Source: Stenomitos rutilans HA7619-LM2 (GTDB lineage Bacteria; Cyanobacteriota; Cyanobacteriia; Leptolyngbyales; Leptolyngbyaceae). From it: a DNA stretch of 50,985 nt. Position 1 is the stretch's first letter, and each line of letters starts with the position of its first letter. The stretch is taken from the NCBI GenBank assembly GCA_019358945.1, contig JAHHIE010000047.1:1-50985 (forward strand). The letters run 5' to 3'. The position numbers and the translations under genes were made by a program. Shown here piece by piece: positions 1 through 8,143 of the stretch. The notes under the pieces are model-generated. The model was not told where the DNA came from and did no database searches. It saw only the letters and a list, made by a program, of their open reading frames with translations.

Positions 1-12
1 ACAGAAAGTTAT

Positions 13-64
13 CATCAGTAAAGGAGTTAAGTGCGCCCTCGACCTTGCGGTTACTTTACTGATG
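13..64. repeat. 11-bp inverted repeat at the window edge
   Basis: CATCAGTAAAG at 13-23 is repeated as its exact reverse complement CTTTACTGATG at 54-64, with 30 bases between. It lies just beyond the point where the Rpn-type pseudogene reading frame breaks, so it may be the edge of an inserted element or a stem-loop. No transposase or target duplication is visible. Confidence 0.35.
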
Positions 65-103
65 TCTGACTCCCCCTTAACGGTTTCGTCAGAACGAATC
101 GCA

Positions 104-375
104 CTACACAAACATGCGCTCGGCAAATGTCTGCTCCACAGAGGACTGTGCCTCAACGTGAACCAAAAAGGCCGCTTCTGCCCCAGCCTGCTGCACTTCA
201 ACAAGTAAATCGACTACTTTATCTTCGCCAGTCGTTAAATCGGCAAAATATTCCTGGGGTAGAAATCGTACAGAGTTTCGATCAATTGATGCTGCCATCT
301 CTGCAAAAACAAATCCAGAAACTCGATGAAAAAAGTAGAGAGGAGTTCTTTGAACAGGCGATCGTGATCGATCAT
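104..375 (-). pseudogene. Rpn-family (PD-(D/E)XK nuclease/transposase-like) gene fragment with frameshift
   Basis: Reading the minus strand from the ATG at 375 gives MIDHDRLFKELLSTFFIEF, the usual N-terminus of cyanobacterial Rpn/DUF4351-type proteins. The frame breaks near 300 and continues one frame away as EMAASIDRNSVRFLPQEYF and then VDLLVEVQ...HVEAQSS...AERMFV, all expected for the family. Supplying one base (TTG CCA GAG in place of TTG CA GAG) joins the halves as LPEMAAS. The second frame stops at 104 where the family normally continues with YFARLHEKY, so the C-terminal two thirds are missing. Family members are recombination-promoting nucleases of the PD-(D/E)XK fold; this copy should be inactive. 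Family recall is from memory, not a search. Confidence 0.75.
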
Positions 376-623
376 AATATCACTTTATCACTCGTATCAA
401 GCGCGTGTAGTGCCTACCCATCTTGTCTTTGGCTAAATTTTGCCCTTATATCATGTTGTTCTTTGATCAAGAAGATGCCCGATCGCGATCACGGCTTCTC
501 TACCGCACAATCACGCTTGTCCCACTTCACTATCACCTCATCAAGTGGGCGATCGGGGCATAGTAGCAACATGAAACGCTGATCCAACGTCCGTGATAAG
601 CGGGCAGGATGGAGGATTTAACG

Positions 624-1454
624 ATGTTCAATGCGACCGAGATCCTGACGGGTACCTTTGTACAGCAGCTTAAGGCAGGCTACCGACGTACTTACGGCAA
701 CCTCAAAGCCGACTATGCCGATATCATTGCCTGGGCTGGCGGCATGGCGCTGGAAAATATTGCCAACAGCGATGCACTCTACCACGACATTGAACACACT
801 ATTTTGGTCACACTGGTTGGGCAAGAAATTCTGCGCGGTAAACATATTCGTGAGGGCGGCGTGGCTCCAGAAGATTGGTTGCACTGCGTTATCTCGCTGG
901 TGTGTCATGACATCGGCTACGTGCGCGGAGTATGCCGAGACGATCGCGCCAGCCTTTGCGCTACAGGGATTGCTGACACCATGATTGAGCTACCGCCGGG
1001 TGCCACCGATGCTAGCCTTACGCCGTACCATGTCGATCGAGGCAAGTTGTTTATTGACGAGCGCTTTGGTGGACATCGCCTACTCGATACCGAACTCATC
1101 CAACGCAACATTGAACTGACTCGCTTCCCAGTGCCTGCTGCCGGAGACCATCAGGATACCAGCCACTATCCAGGATTGGTGCGATCGGCAGATCTCATCG
1201 GACAACTCAGCGACCCACGCTACTTGAAGAAAATTGCGGCGCTGTTCTATGAGTTTGAAGAAACCGGAGTGAACAAAGCGCTGGGCTACAAAACGCCTGG
1301 AGATCTCCGCCAGAGCTACTCACAGTTCTACTGGAAAGGGGTGTATCCCTACATTCAGGATGCGCTACGCTACCTGTCTGTGACGCAGCAGGGACAGCAG
1401 ATTACAGCATCCCTCTACTCCAATGTGTTTGTCGTGGAGCACGGAGGGGCGTGA
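624..1454 (+). CDS. HD-domain metal-dependent phosphohydrolase family protein
   Basis: The 276-residue product has an HD-type metal site: H54, H58 and the H95-D96 pair in SLVCHDIGY, with a later conserved Asp in RSADLIGQL. HD proteins are usually phosphohydrolases or phosphodiesterases acting on nucleotides; the substrate is not evident. No signal peptide or membrane segment is seen, so it should be cytosolic. I start it at the ATG at 624 because GGAGG lies at 611-615, eight bases upstream. An in-frame ATG at 609 would add five residues but lacks a comparable site. It is monocistronic, followed by a heptamer-repeat spacer. Confident as an HD protein, not in its substrate. Confidence 0.85.
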   Translation: MFNATEILTGTFVQQLKAGYRRTYGNLKADYADIIAWAGGMALENIANSDALYHDIEHTILVTLVGQEILRGKHIREGGVAPEDWLHCVISLVCHDIGYVRGVCRDDRASLCATGIADTMIELPPGATDASLTPYHVDRGKLFIDERFGGHRLLDTELIQRNIELTRFPVPAAGDHQDTSHYPGLVRSADLIGQLSDPRYLKKIAALFYEFEETGVNKALGYKTPGDLRQSYSQFYWKGVYPYIQDALRYLSVTQQGQQITASLYSNVFVVEHGGA

Positions 1455-1465
1455 GGAAAGAGATG

Positions 1466-1506
1466 AGGGATGAAGGCTAAAGGCTAAAGGATGAAGGCTA
1501 AAGGGG
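1466..1506. repeat. Heptamer tandem repeat (AAGGCTA unit)
   Basis: Units AAGGCTA, AAGGCTA, AAGGATG, AAGGCTA run in register from 1473. This matches the short tandemly repeated repetitive (STRR) heptamers known from cyanobacteria. It fills the spacer before the M28 peptidase gene. Confidence 0.75.
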
Positions 1507-1513
1507 TAATGTG

Positions 1514-2506
1514 ATGGGGCGCTCGGTTTTTAGGATTCTTCTGGCAATCGCGCTAGTCGTCATGACTGGTTGCAACCTATCCTCTTCTCAACCACTTCCA
1601 GTTTCTTCCCACACCCCAAACCCTACACTCCAAACCCTACACCCCTCCCCTTCACAGCCACCCCCTCAAATCGACTCAACACGCCTCTTCCAGCACATTG
1701 AGGCATTGAACTTTGAGCGATACCAGGCAAGTGATCGCGATCGTGCCCGTCGCTATTTAGTCAAAACGCTGACTGAGTTTGGCTGGAAACCCCAGCTACA
1801 AGCCTTTGAAGGTGGTATGAATGTCTTCGCTCAGCGTCCCGGCACGAATGCCAACGCAGGGGCAATTTTGGTGGATGCCCACTACGACACGGTGAACGGA
1901 TCGCCCGGTGCTGACGATAATGGGAGCGCGATCGCCACCACGCTCGAAATTGCCCATCTTTTAGGTTCCCGCCCAACTCAACGCCCGCTATGGATTGCGT
2001 TTTTCGATCGTGAAGAGGCAGGCTTGATCGGCAGTCTCAATTTCACAGCGCGTCCTAAAAATTTGGCGAACCTCGCGGGCGTGGTGAATTTGGAGATGAT
2101 GGGGTACGCCTGCCATACAGCGGGTTGTCAGAAGTATCCCGAAGGTCTGCCTGTGCAGCCGTTGGGCGATCGGGGTGATTTTCTGGGCGTTGTTGGCGAT
2201 CAGGAGCATTTGTCACTGCTGAAGGCGTTTCAAGTACCCACGTCGAACCCATCTGTATCCAATCTGCCAGCCGTCATCACAGTACCCATTCCCTTCAAAG
2301 GCTTGCTGACTCCAGACGTGCTGCGGAGTGACCACGCACCCTTTTGGGCCAAAAATATTGGTGCTGTGATGGTAGGCGATACCGCAAACTTTCGCAATCC
2401 CCACTACCATCAGCCCAGCGATACACCAGAAACGCTTGATCGCGTCTTCTTCACTGGAGCCGCCCAACGGGTAGTGGATGCGGTTAGTGCGCTATTGGAT
2501 GAGTAA
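1514..2506 (+). CDS. M28-family zinc peptidase, probable lipoprotein
   Basis: The N-terminus is a lipoprotein signal: a hydrophobic stretch ending in VMTGC, with Cys at about residue 20, so the protein is probably membrane-anchored outside the cytoplasm. A Pro/Thr/Ser linker follows, then an M28 aminopeptidase domain. Visible metal and catalytic residues are H123 in VDAHYDTV, D134 in GADDNGSA, E167-E168 in FDREEAGL, E194 in NLEMMGY and H299 in HYHQPSDT. Enzymes of this type release amino acids or act as glutaminyl cyclases; the substrate is unknown. The linker DNA is CA/CC-rich with near-heptameric repeats like those in rlmN and lysC. A GTG three bases upstream (1511) is an alternative start. 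Length is normal for the family. Confidence 0.9.
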   Translation: MGRSVFRILLAIALVVMTGCNLSSSQPLPVSSHTPNPTLQTLHPSPSQPPPQIDSTRLFQHIEALNFERYQASDRDRARRYLVKTLTEFGWKPQLQAFEGGMNVFAQRPGTNANAGAILVDAHYDTVNGSPGADDNGSAIATTLEIAHLLGSRPTQRPLWIAFFDREEAGLIGSLNFTARPKNLANLAGVVNLEMMGYACHTAGCQKYPEGLPVQPLGDRGDFLGVVGDQEHLSLLKAFQVPTSNPSVSNLPAVITVPIPFKGLLTPDVLRSDHAPFWAKNIGAVMVGDTANFRNPHYHQPSDTPETLDRVFFTGAAQRVVDAVSALLDE

Positions 2507-2864
2507 GAGGCATGAAGACTTTCAGCTTTCAGCTTTCAGCGGTCAACGGTCAGCTTTGAACCCCTTAAACGTAAACCTTCATACTCACAGCGATCTTCGT
2601 TTGGATTCACCACACTCGCTATCCTGTATCCTGCTATCCATCCTACAAAGACTGCGGCTGACCAATCAAAAACTGCTTAATGGTACGTACATCAAAAGCA
2701 CACACATTCTCGTGGCAACCAACCAAAAGCTGACCGCTAATAACTAATTGCTGATCACGATCACCCCTCATCGCCAAAATTGTCACACGGCATGACTCTA
2801 TTCAATCACCAGGCGGACTGGGCGACAGCTGCATACTAACAGTATCGAGTTGCCCCTTAAACGT
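2507..2864. other. Intergenic region with heptamer-like repeats
   Basis: About 360 bases without a convincing gene. Bases 2516-2556 hold (AGCTTTC)n units followed by CGGTCA-type units, and 2725-2750 has a further GCTGACCGCT copy. The rest, including an 89-codon frame from 2478, shows no recognisable protein. The promoter of the small gene at 2865 presumably lies at the right end. Confidence 0.6.
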
Positions 2865-3050
2865 ATGGAAGCCCAAGTGTTGCCCCTCTCCCTTCAAGAT
2901 GTTGTTGACCGCATTCTGACTTCTCGCCGCATTACTCGTCTTGATCAACGGTTGCTCGTTTCACTAGCAAATTTGAGCCGTGAAGAGCAAGCAGTACTCA
3001 ACGAAGTGTTCGATCGCCTGCGTCGTGGTTTACTACGAGTCGTTGATTAG
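2865..3050 (+). CDS. Small conserved cyanobacterial protein of unknown function
   Basis: A 61-residue, charged, probably helical protein (LQDVVDRIL...RLDQRLLVSL...VFDRLRRGLLRVVD). The pattern resembles a family of 60-75 residue cyanobacterial proteins that I recall but cannot name; no function is known to me. No membrane segment or cysteine motif. I use the ATG at 2865; a TTG at 2850 would add five residues. It converges on the gamma-glutamyltransferase gene, which ends two bases beyond its stop, so the two share their 3' ends. Confidence 0.7.
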   Translation: MEAQVLPLSLQDVVDRILTSRRITRLDQRLLVSLANLSREEQAVLNEVFDRLRRGLLRVVD

Positions 3051-3052
3051 GC

Positions 3053-4759
3053 TCAGTAGCCGTATGCTGCACCTTCGCCACGTGGGTCGGCAGCACCTTC
3101 CAAAGTGCCATCGGGATAACGGACGATCACATCCGCATTACCCCAGCTACTACGCTCTTTAATCTGGTTGCCGCGACGGTGTAAATCATCCAGCGTGAGG
3201 CGATCGAAACCCTGCCGTTCTACCATCAGCTGATCGGGTAGCCACTGCTGATGGAGCCGGGGAGCCGCTACTGCCTGCCTCGCGTTCATGTCGTAGACCA
3301 ATACATTCAGCACGACTTGGAGCACGGTGGTAATGATGGTGCTACCGCCCGGAGAGCCTGCGACCAGACGGAGTTGTCCCTTCTCTGTGACGATCGTGGG
3401 AGTCATGCTAGATAACGGCGTTTTACCAGATGCGATCGCGTTGGCCTCGCCACCGACCAGACCAAAGGCATTGGGTATACCGGGTGCGATCGCAAAGTCA
3501 TCCATCTCGTTATTGAGGATAATTCCAGTTCCCGATATCACAACACCAGAGCCAAAGCCAAGATTGATCGTAAAAGTGAGACTCACCGCGTTTCCCGCAC
3601 TATCGACCACGCTGAGGTGACTCGTGTCGTGGGACTCTTTGCCGAACCGCTTTAGCGTTTCTGGGTCAGCCGCTCGTACCTGACTGGCCGATCGTGCCTT
3701 TTGTGGGTCAATTTCCTGGCGGCGCTGCTTGGCATAAGTGGGACTGATCAATGCAGCAACAGGCACTTTCACAAAATCAGGGTCGCCTAAATATACAGCG
3801 CGATCAGCGTAGGCAATCCGCATCGCTTCCACCATGAGATGCAGCGCATCGGGACTGTGCCACCCCATCGCGTTAAGATCCGTGTCACCCAGGATGTTGA
3901 GGATTTCGAGCAGATGCACTCCACCGGATGATGGGGGCGGCATGGAGCAAATGCGCGTAGCCCGAAAGTTGCCGCACACCGGATCGCGCCAGATGGGATG
4001 ATAGCGTTTCAAATCTGTCAGCGTAATCAACCCTTTATTGGTAGACATATCACGCGCGATTGTCTCTGCCAATTTGCCTGTGTAAAAGCTTTGTGGATCG
4101 TTGGCAATGGTTGTTAGAGTTTTTGCCAGATCCGTTTGCACCAGTCGATCGCCCGGTTGTAAGGGCGTTCCATTACGGGTGAAAATCTGACGGGCAGCAG
4201 GGTTTTGCTGAAGCGTTTTTTGCTGGGCGATCGCGTCTGCTAGCCGCCAACTCACCGGAAACCCCTTCGCTGCCAACTGGATCGCGGGAGCAACGACAGT
4301 CTTCCAGGGCAGTTTGCCGTAGTGATGCTGCACGTCATACAGTCCAGCCACCGTTCCGGGTACTCCTACAGCCAGGTAGCCATCTGTACTTGCCTTGGGG
4401 CGCACCTTGCCTTGGGCATCTAGATACATTTTGGGCGTAGCTGCCAGAGGTGCCCGTTCGCGGAAATCCAATGCCTTCACTTCGCCCGTGTTGCCCAACC
4501 GCACTAGCAAAAAGCCGCCGCCCCCAAGTCCTGCCGATGCTGGCTCCACCACCGAGATTGCCAGTGTAGTTGCGACGGCTGCATCGATCGCATTGCCGCC
4601 CTGTTTTAGCACTGCTAGACCTGCTTCACTCGCCAGTGGATGCGCCGAGACGACCATGCCCCGTTTCGCGCGATCGGGGTAGGGAAAGGCACCTCCACGC
4701 TCACCGCTAAACACTACTACTGTCAGGCAAATCAGCGATGTTACCAGTCGTCTACGCAT
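3053..4759 (-). CDS. ggt: Gamma-glutamyltransferase
   Basis: A 568-residue enzyme that transfers or hydrolyses the gamma-glutamyl group of glutathione and related compounds, normally after export. It starts with a signal peptide (LVTSLICLTVVVFSG). The catalytic nucleophile of autoprocessing is T379 in SHDTSHLSVVD, which becomes the N-terminus of the small subunit. Other family marks are ALDFRERAP near 97-104, PPPSSGGVHLLEIL near 274-287, and SSMTPTIV followed by GSPGGSTIITTVLQ in the small subunit. Length and order match the family, and no defect is seen. Monocistronic and convergent with the small gene at 2865. Confidence 0.95.
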   Translation of the reverse strand: MRRRLVTSLICLTVVVFSGERGGAFPYPDRAKRGMVVSAHPLASEAGLAVLKQGGNAIDAAVATTLAISVVEPASAGLGGGGFLLVRLGNTGEVKALDFRERAPLAATPKMYLDAQGKVRPKASTDGYLAVGVPGTVAGLYDVQHHYGKLPWKTVVAPAIQLAAKGFPVSWRLADAIAQQKTLQQNPAARQIFTRNGTPLQPGDRLVQTDLAKTLTTIANDPQSFYTGKLAETIARDMSTNKGLITLTDLKRYHPIWRDPVCGNFRATRICSMPPPSSGGVHLLEILNILGDTDLNAMGWHSPDALHLMVEAMRIAYADRAVYLGDPDFVKVPVAALISPTYAKQRRQEIDPQKARSASQVRAADPETLKRFGKESHDTSHLSVVDSAGNAVSLTFTINLGFGSGVVISGTGIILNNEMDDFAIAPGIPNAFGLVGGEANAIASGKTPLSSMTPTIVTEKGQLRLVAGSPGGSTIITTVLQVVLNVLVYDMNARQAVAAPRLHQQWLPDQLMVERQGFDRLTLDDLHRRGNQIKERSSWGNADVIVRYPDGTLEGAADPRGEGAAYGY

Positions 4760-4833
4760 AAACTATCCTTTTAGCTTTTAGCGCTTAGCCTTTTCTACAC
4801 CCTATCACCCTACGCCTCAACCCTATTCCCCCA

Positions 4834-4864
4834 TAAAAAGCCCTCCAACATTTCTGTCAGAGGG
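4834..4864 (-). terminator. Rho-independent terminator of the gene at 4939
   Basis: On the minus strand a hairpin CCCTC...GAGGG (4841-4864), with an inner ACA/TGT pairing, is followed by G and CTTTTTA. It lies about 75 bases past the stop of the membrane-protein gene at 4939. Confidence 0.65.
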
Positions 4865-4938
4865 TCATTTCCGCACACAACCAAGGAGAAAACAGGAAAG
4901 AAAACTTCAGCTAAACACACACCTGACCATCATGCAGG

Positions 4939-5442
4939 TTACCAGCGTGTTGGCACAAACTCAGCCTCAAACGCAGACAACCAGGCTTCTTGGGGCACCA
5001 GCGCTAGAACTAGCTCTGGATGTTCGAGAAAAGGATGCTTGCTCCAAAGAGCAGCTTCAGAAGGTGGCAGCCTGCGATTGTGGCGGACTCTGTAAAAGAT
5101 CGCAACCGTAAACAGCCCTGCAATTGCCCCAAAGCCAGCCAACTCGGCGTTGGTTATGCTCTGCCATTTAAAATCACTCGCAAAGTCAACCTCTCTACCA
5201 CCACTGAAACTATCAGCCCGTCGAGAAGAGTCTCCAGAATTGTCTATTCCATTAGAACTCGCTCTATCTGAACTATTGGGGCCGTCCGAGCCGTTTGGAT
5301 TTCTTGGACCACCCACTCCATTAGAGCTACCAAAAGCACCTACAGGACAGGGACTTGCTAAAACCGATGAGCCAAGCAGTAAAGCACCCGTGACAACCGC
5401 GATCGCCATCACGACTGACAGGGGAAGGCGTAATCGAGCCAT
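4939..5442 (-). CDS. Secreted or membrane protein with Gly/Ser/Asn-rich linker, unknown function
   Basis: I do not recognise this 167-residue protein. From the ATG at 5442 it has a signal peptide or first membrane segment (LSVVMAIAVVTGALLLGSSVLA, about 8-29). An Asn/Gly/Ser/Asp-rich low-complexity region follows, then a second hydrophobic segment (LAGFGAIAGLFTVAIFYRV). The basic RVRHNRR then leads into a soluble tail. The likely topology is an exported linker with a cytoplasmic C-terminus. The frame extends upstream to 5613, but the added 57 residues look unlike a protein start. Followed by a good hairpin terminator. Probably lineage-specific. Confidence 0.6.
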   Translation of the reverse strand: MARLRLPLSVVMAIAVVTGALLLGSSVLASPCPVGAFGSSNGVGGPRNPNGSDGPNSSDRASSNGIDNSGDSSRRADSFSGGREVDFASDFKWQSITNAELAGFGAIAGLFTVAIFYRVRHNRRLPPSEAALWSKHPFLEHPELVLALVPQEAWLSAFEAEFVPTRW

Positions 5443-5669
5443 AGCTTTAACGCGAGTAAACGTTGTGATGATTATGGGTGAGTCGATGCCATTAAACAGG
5501 CTAATACGATACAAAAAAACAGAAGACTTGCAAAAGACTAAAGGATAAGAGTAAAAGGCTAAATTGGAGACGACGCTAACGAGAAAGAAGCAAGAGTTCG
5601 GAAACCGCCGCAATCTTCATACGTTCCTTCGCTCTAACGTTGTCCTCCAGCCTTTATCCTTTTTTTCCC

Positions 5670-6653
5670 ATGCCTACCTACACCGGAATCTCTAGTGAAG
5701 CCTTTCGGCATCCGCTCGATCGCCAAGCCGAACAAGCGCTGCGTAGCGTCCCTGGTTTTGATTTAGTGGCGCGCACCTTCGTTGAGTTCCTATCTGAGCG
5801 TCCGCAGTTCGTCTATCAAATGGGCAACAGTATTCAGGTAGGCCCTCGTCAATACGCAAACATTTACCAAATTTTTCGAGAATGCGTCCGCGATCTGGAT
5901 GTGCATCCTGAGCCTGTTTTGTTCATTTCCCAAGATCCGTTTGTGAATGCGTTGGCGCTAGGGCAAGAATTTCCCAGCATGGTGCTCAACAGTGGTCTGC
6001 TGGATTTGCTGGACGAGCACGAGTTGCGGACGGTGATTGCTCATGAGCTGGGGCACATCAAATGCGGTCACACCACATTGGTGAGAATGGCGCTGTGGGT
6101 CAACCAGATTATTTCCGGTCTGGCAGAGCGCACGTTTGGGTTGAGCAATCTGGTGACAACAGGGCTGCTGCTGGCGTTTGCCGAATGGAAGCGTAAGGCT
6201 GAGCTTTCTGCCGATCGCGCTGCCCTTTTGGTTACAGATGACCTGTCTCCAGTGCTGCACAGCATGATGAAAGTCGCAGGCGGTAGTAGCAAGTACGCCC
6301 ACGAACTAAGTCTGGATGAATTCATGCGGCAGTCAGAACGCTATCAAGAGCTAGATCAGGACGGGCTGAACCAGGTCTACAAATTTTTCCTCTATAACAA
6401 TCTTTCAACTGGCATCTTTCTCACCCATCCCTTCACGGTTGAGCGGGTGCATTTTCTGCGCGAATGGTCGATTTCAGACGATTATCGGCAGATTCGCCAG
6501 GGCAACTACACTCGCGCTGGCGCTGAAGGGTCGGTAGAAGTCCCCTCAGGCACTACTTCTAGCACGGCCCAATCTCAAACCGAAGTGGATGAGTTGCGTC
6601 GTCAAATTGAGGAGTTGCAGCGTGAGATCGATCGCGTCAAACGCTCTGAATAG
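5670..6653 (+). CDS. M48-family zinc metallopeptidase
   Basis: The 327-residue product has the zinc motif HELGH at 125-129 (VIAHELGHIKCGH) and the third ligand E178 in KAELSADRAA, both as in M48 peptidases. Unlike HtpX it has no strongly hydrophobic N-terminal segments, so it may be soluble or peripheral. The last 35 residues are a charged heptad-like coiled coil (ELRRQIEELQREIDRVKRSE), possibly for self-association. I start at the ATG at 5670; an in-frame TTG at 5640 is less likely. A role in protein turnover is inferred from the family only. Monocistronic. Confidence 0.9.
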   Translation: MPTYTGISSEAFRHPLDRQAEQALRSVPGFDLVARTFVEFLSERPQFVYQMGNSIQVGPRQYANIYQIFRECVRDLDVHPEPVLFISQDPFVNALALGQEFPSMVLNSGLLDLLDEHELRTVIAHELGHIKCGHTTLVRMALWVNQIISGLAERTFGLSNLVTTGLLLAFAEWKRKAELSADRAALLVTDDLSPVLHSMMKVAGGSSKYAHELSLDEFMRQSERYQELDQDGLNQVYKFFLYNNLSTGIFLTHPFTVERVHFLREWSISDDYRQIRQGNYTRAGAEGSVEVPSGTTSSTAQSQTEVDELRRQIEELQREIDRVKRSE

Positions 6654-6793
6654 ATAGAACCTCAAACTAAAGCCCGATCGGAGGAATGCCCTAGAAAGAG
6701 AGTTGAGTAAAATCGGCGCTACGTGATTACGTTGGTTAGTCTGTGTGTCTTCCCGACGTGATCTGCGAGGACTGACGTACAAGAGGCAGCAGA

Positions 6794-7681
6794 ATGATCC
6801 GCTCACAGTCTCAGAAAGAGTTGGCGGGGTTTCTCTACGGCTTTTTAGGTGTGCTGGTTTTCAGCCTGACGCTGCCAGCAACCCGCATGGCTGTTTCAGG
6901 GTTTGATCCGGTGTTTGTGGGGTTGGGTCGCGCGATCGTGGCGGCAGGTTTGTCGCTCATTCTGCTTGTCATTACGCGGCAAACCATCCCACCGCTCAGA
7001 TTTCTGCCTCAATTTTGCCTGGTTGTCGCTGGTGTGGTTATTGGGTTTCCGTTACTGTCTGCGATCGCCATGCGAGATGCACCCGCTTCGTATGGAGCCG
7101 TCATTACCGGACTATTGCCACTCTCGACTGCTTTGTGTGGCGTGTGGCGGGCCGATGAGCGTCCATCCTTACCTTTCTGGATCTTTGCAGGTTTGGGGAG
7201 CACGTTGGTCATTGGGTTTGCGCTGCTATCGGGGGGAGGATCGCTGCGGTTGGCAGATCTGGCGTTACTGGGTGCGGTCGCAGCAGCGGGGTTAGGCTAT
7301 GCGGAAGGCGCGGTTTTGTCACGTACATTTGGCTCTTGGCAAGTGATTTGCTGGGCGTTGCTGTTATCAACCCCGGTACTGCTGCCGATCGTGTGGCAAC
7401 ATGCGCCCTCTCATCCTTCATCTATTGCCCCCGGTGCGTTGCTGGGCTTCCTGTACATCAGCGTCTTTAGCATGTTTCTTGGGTTTTTCGCGTGGTATCA
7501 GGGGCTATATCTCGGCGGTGTAGCTCGTGTGGGGCAGGTGCAGCTACTGCAACCGTTTTTGACCATTGTGGCTTCAACTCTCTTGCTGGGTGAGCACTTA
7601 ACGATGACTACCGTATTTTTTGCGGCAGGAGTCATCATCTGCGTGGCACTAGGAAAGCGCACTCAAATCAAAGCGTCTTAA
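6794..7681 (+). CDS. EamA/DMT-superfamily transporter
   Basis: A 295-residue, very hydrophobic protein with about ten membrane helices arranged as two EamA repeats (roughly 12-140 and 150-290). Typical family phrases are GVLVFSLTLPATR, DAPASYGAVITGLLPL and FSMFLGFFAWYQGL. The family exports or imports small metabolites such as amino acids; nothing here shows the substrate. Located in the cytoplasmic membrane. Monocistronic, followed by secG. Confidence 0.9.
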   Translation: MIRSQSQKELAGFLYGFLGVLVFSLTLPATRMAVSGFDPVFVGLGRAIVAAGLSLILLVITRQTIPPLRFLPQFCLVVAGVVIGFPLLSAIAMRDAPASYGAVITGLLPLSTALCGVWRADERPSLPFWIFAGLGSTLVIGFALLSGGGSLRLADLALLGAVAAAGLGYAEGAVLSRTFGSWQVICWALLLSTPVLLPIVWQHAPSHPSSIAPGALLGFLYISVFSMFLGFFAWYQGLYLGGVARVGQVQLLQPFLTIVASTLLLGEHLTMTTVFFAAGVIICVALGKRTQIKAS

Positions 7682-7847
7682 CCACGTTCAAGCGCTCGAT
7701 CGCCACGGTTTTTGCGGGATGATGGGCATGATCGCGGAAGAAGTTTACAGTCTAGAGGCTGTGAACTGTAAAATGAACGTTAGGCTAGATGTCCGGCATC
7801 TAGATTCATCATCTTAATTTTGTCTTTGTCGCACGAAAGGTTTCACG

Positions 7848-8081
7848 ATGACGCTTAACTATGTCCTGGAAGCAATTTGGGCGCTTTCTGCTCTCGGTTT
7901 GATTGTGCTGGTACTGTTGCATAGTCCCAAAGGGGATGGGTTAGGCGGCTTGGGCGGACAGGCGCAGCTTTTTACCAGCACTAAGAGCGCTGAAACCACG
8001 CTGAACCGTGTGACTTGGGTGCTGACGGTCGTTTTCATGGGGCTGACGGTCGTTTTGAGCGCAAACTGGTTAGCGAAATAG
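7848..8081 (+). CDS. secG: Preprotein translocase subunit SecG
   Basis: A 77-residue protein with two membrane helices (about 5-24 and 55-74). The hallmark loop LLHSPKGDGLGGLGGQAQLF precedes FTSTKSAETTLNRVTW. SecG assists SecYE in protein export across the plasma and thylakoid membranes. Length is normal. A 32-bp perfect palindrome begins five bases after the stop. Confidence 0.95.
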   Translation: MTLNYVLEAIWALSALGLIVLVLLHSPKGDGLGGLGGQAQLFTSTKSAETTLNRVTWVLTVVFMGLTVVLSANWLAK

Positions 8082-8086
8082 ATCTG

Positions 8087-8118
8087 CTGTAGGGACGTTA
8101 CATGTAACGTCCCTACAG
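8087..8118. repeat. 32-bp perfect palindrome, copy 1
   Basis: The half-site CTGTAGGGACGTTACA is followed directly by its exact reverse complement. The same core recurs at 28508-28543. It sits just after secG and could fold into a stem at the mRNA 3' end, but no T-run follows, so it is better seen as a dispersed palindromic repeat. Confidence 0.9.
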
Positions 8119-8143
8119 AAACAAAACTAGATTCTTGAGGCTA

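Noticed and set aside
127-582. 151-codon plus-strand frame at the left edge
   Set aside because: It runs antisense through the Rpn-type pseudogene and has no protein-like pattern.
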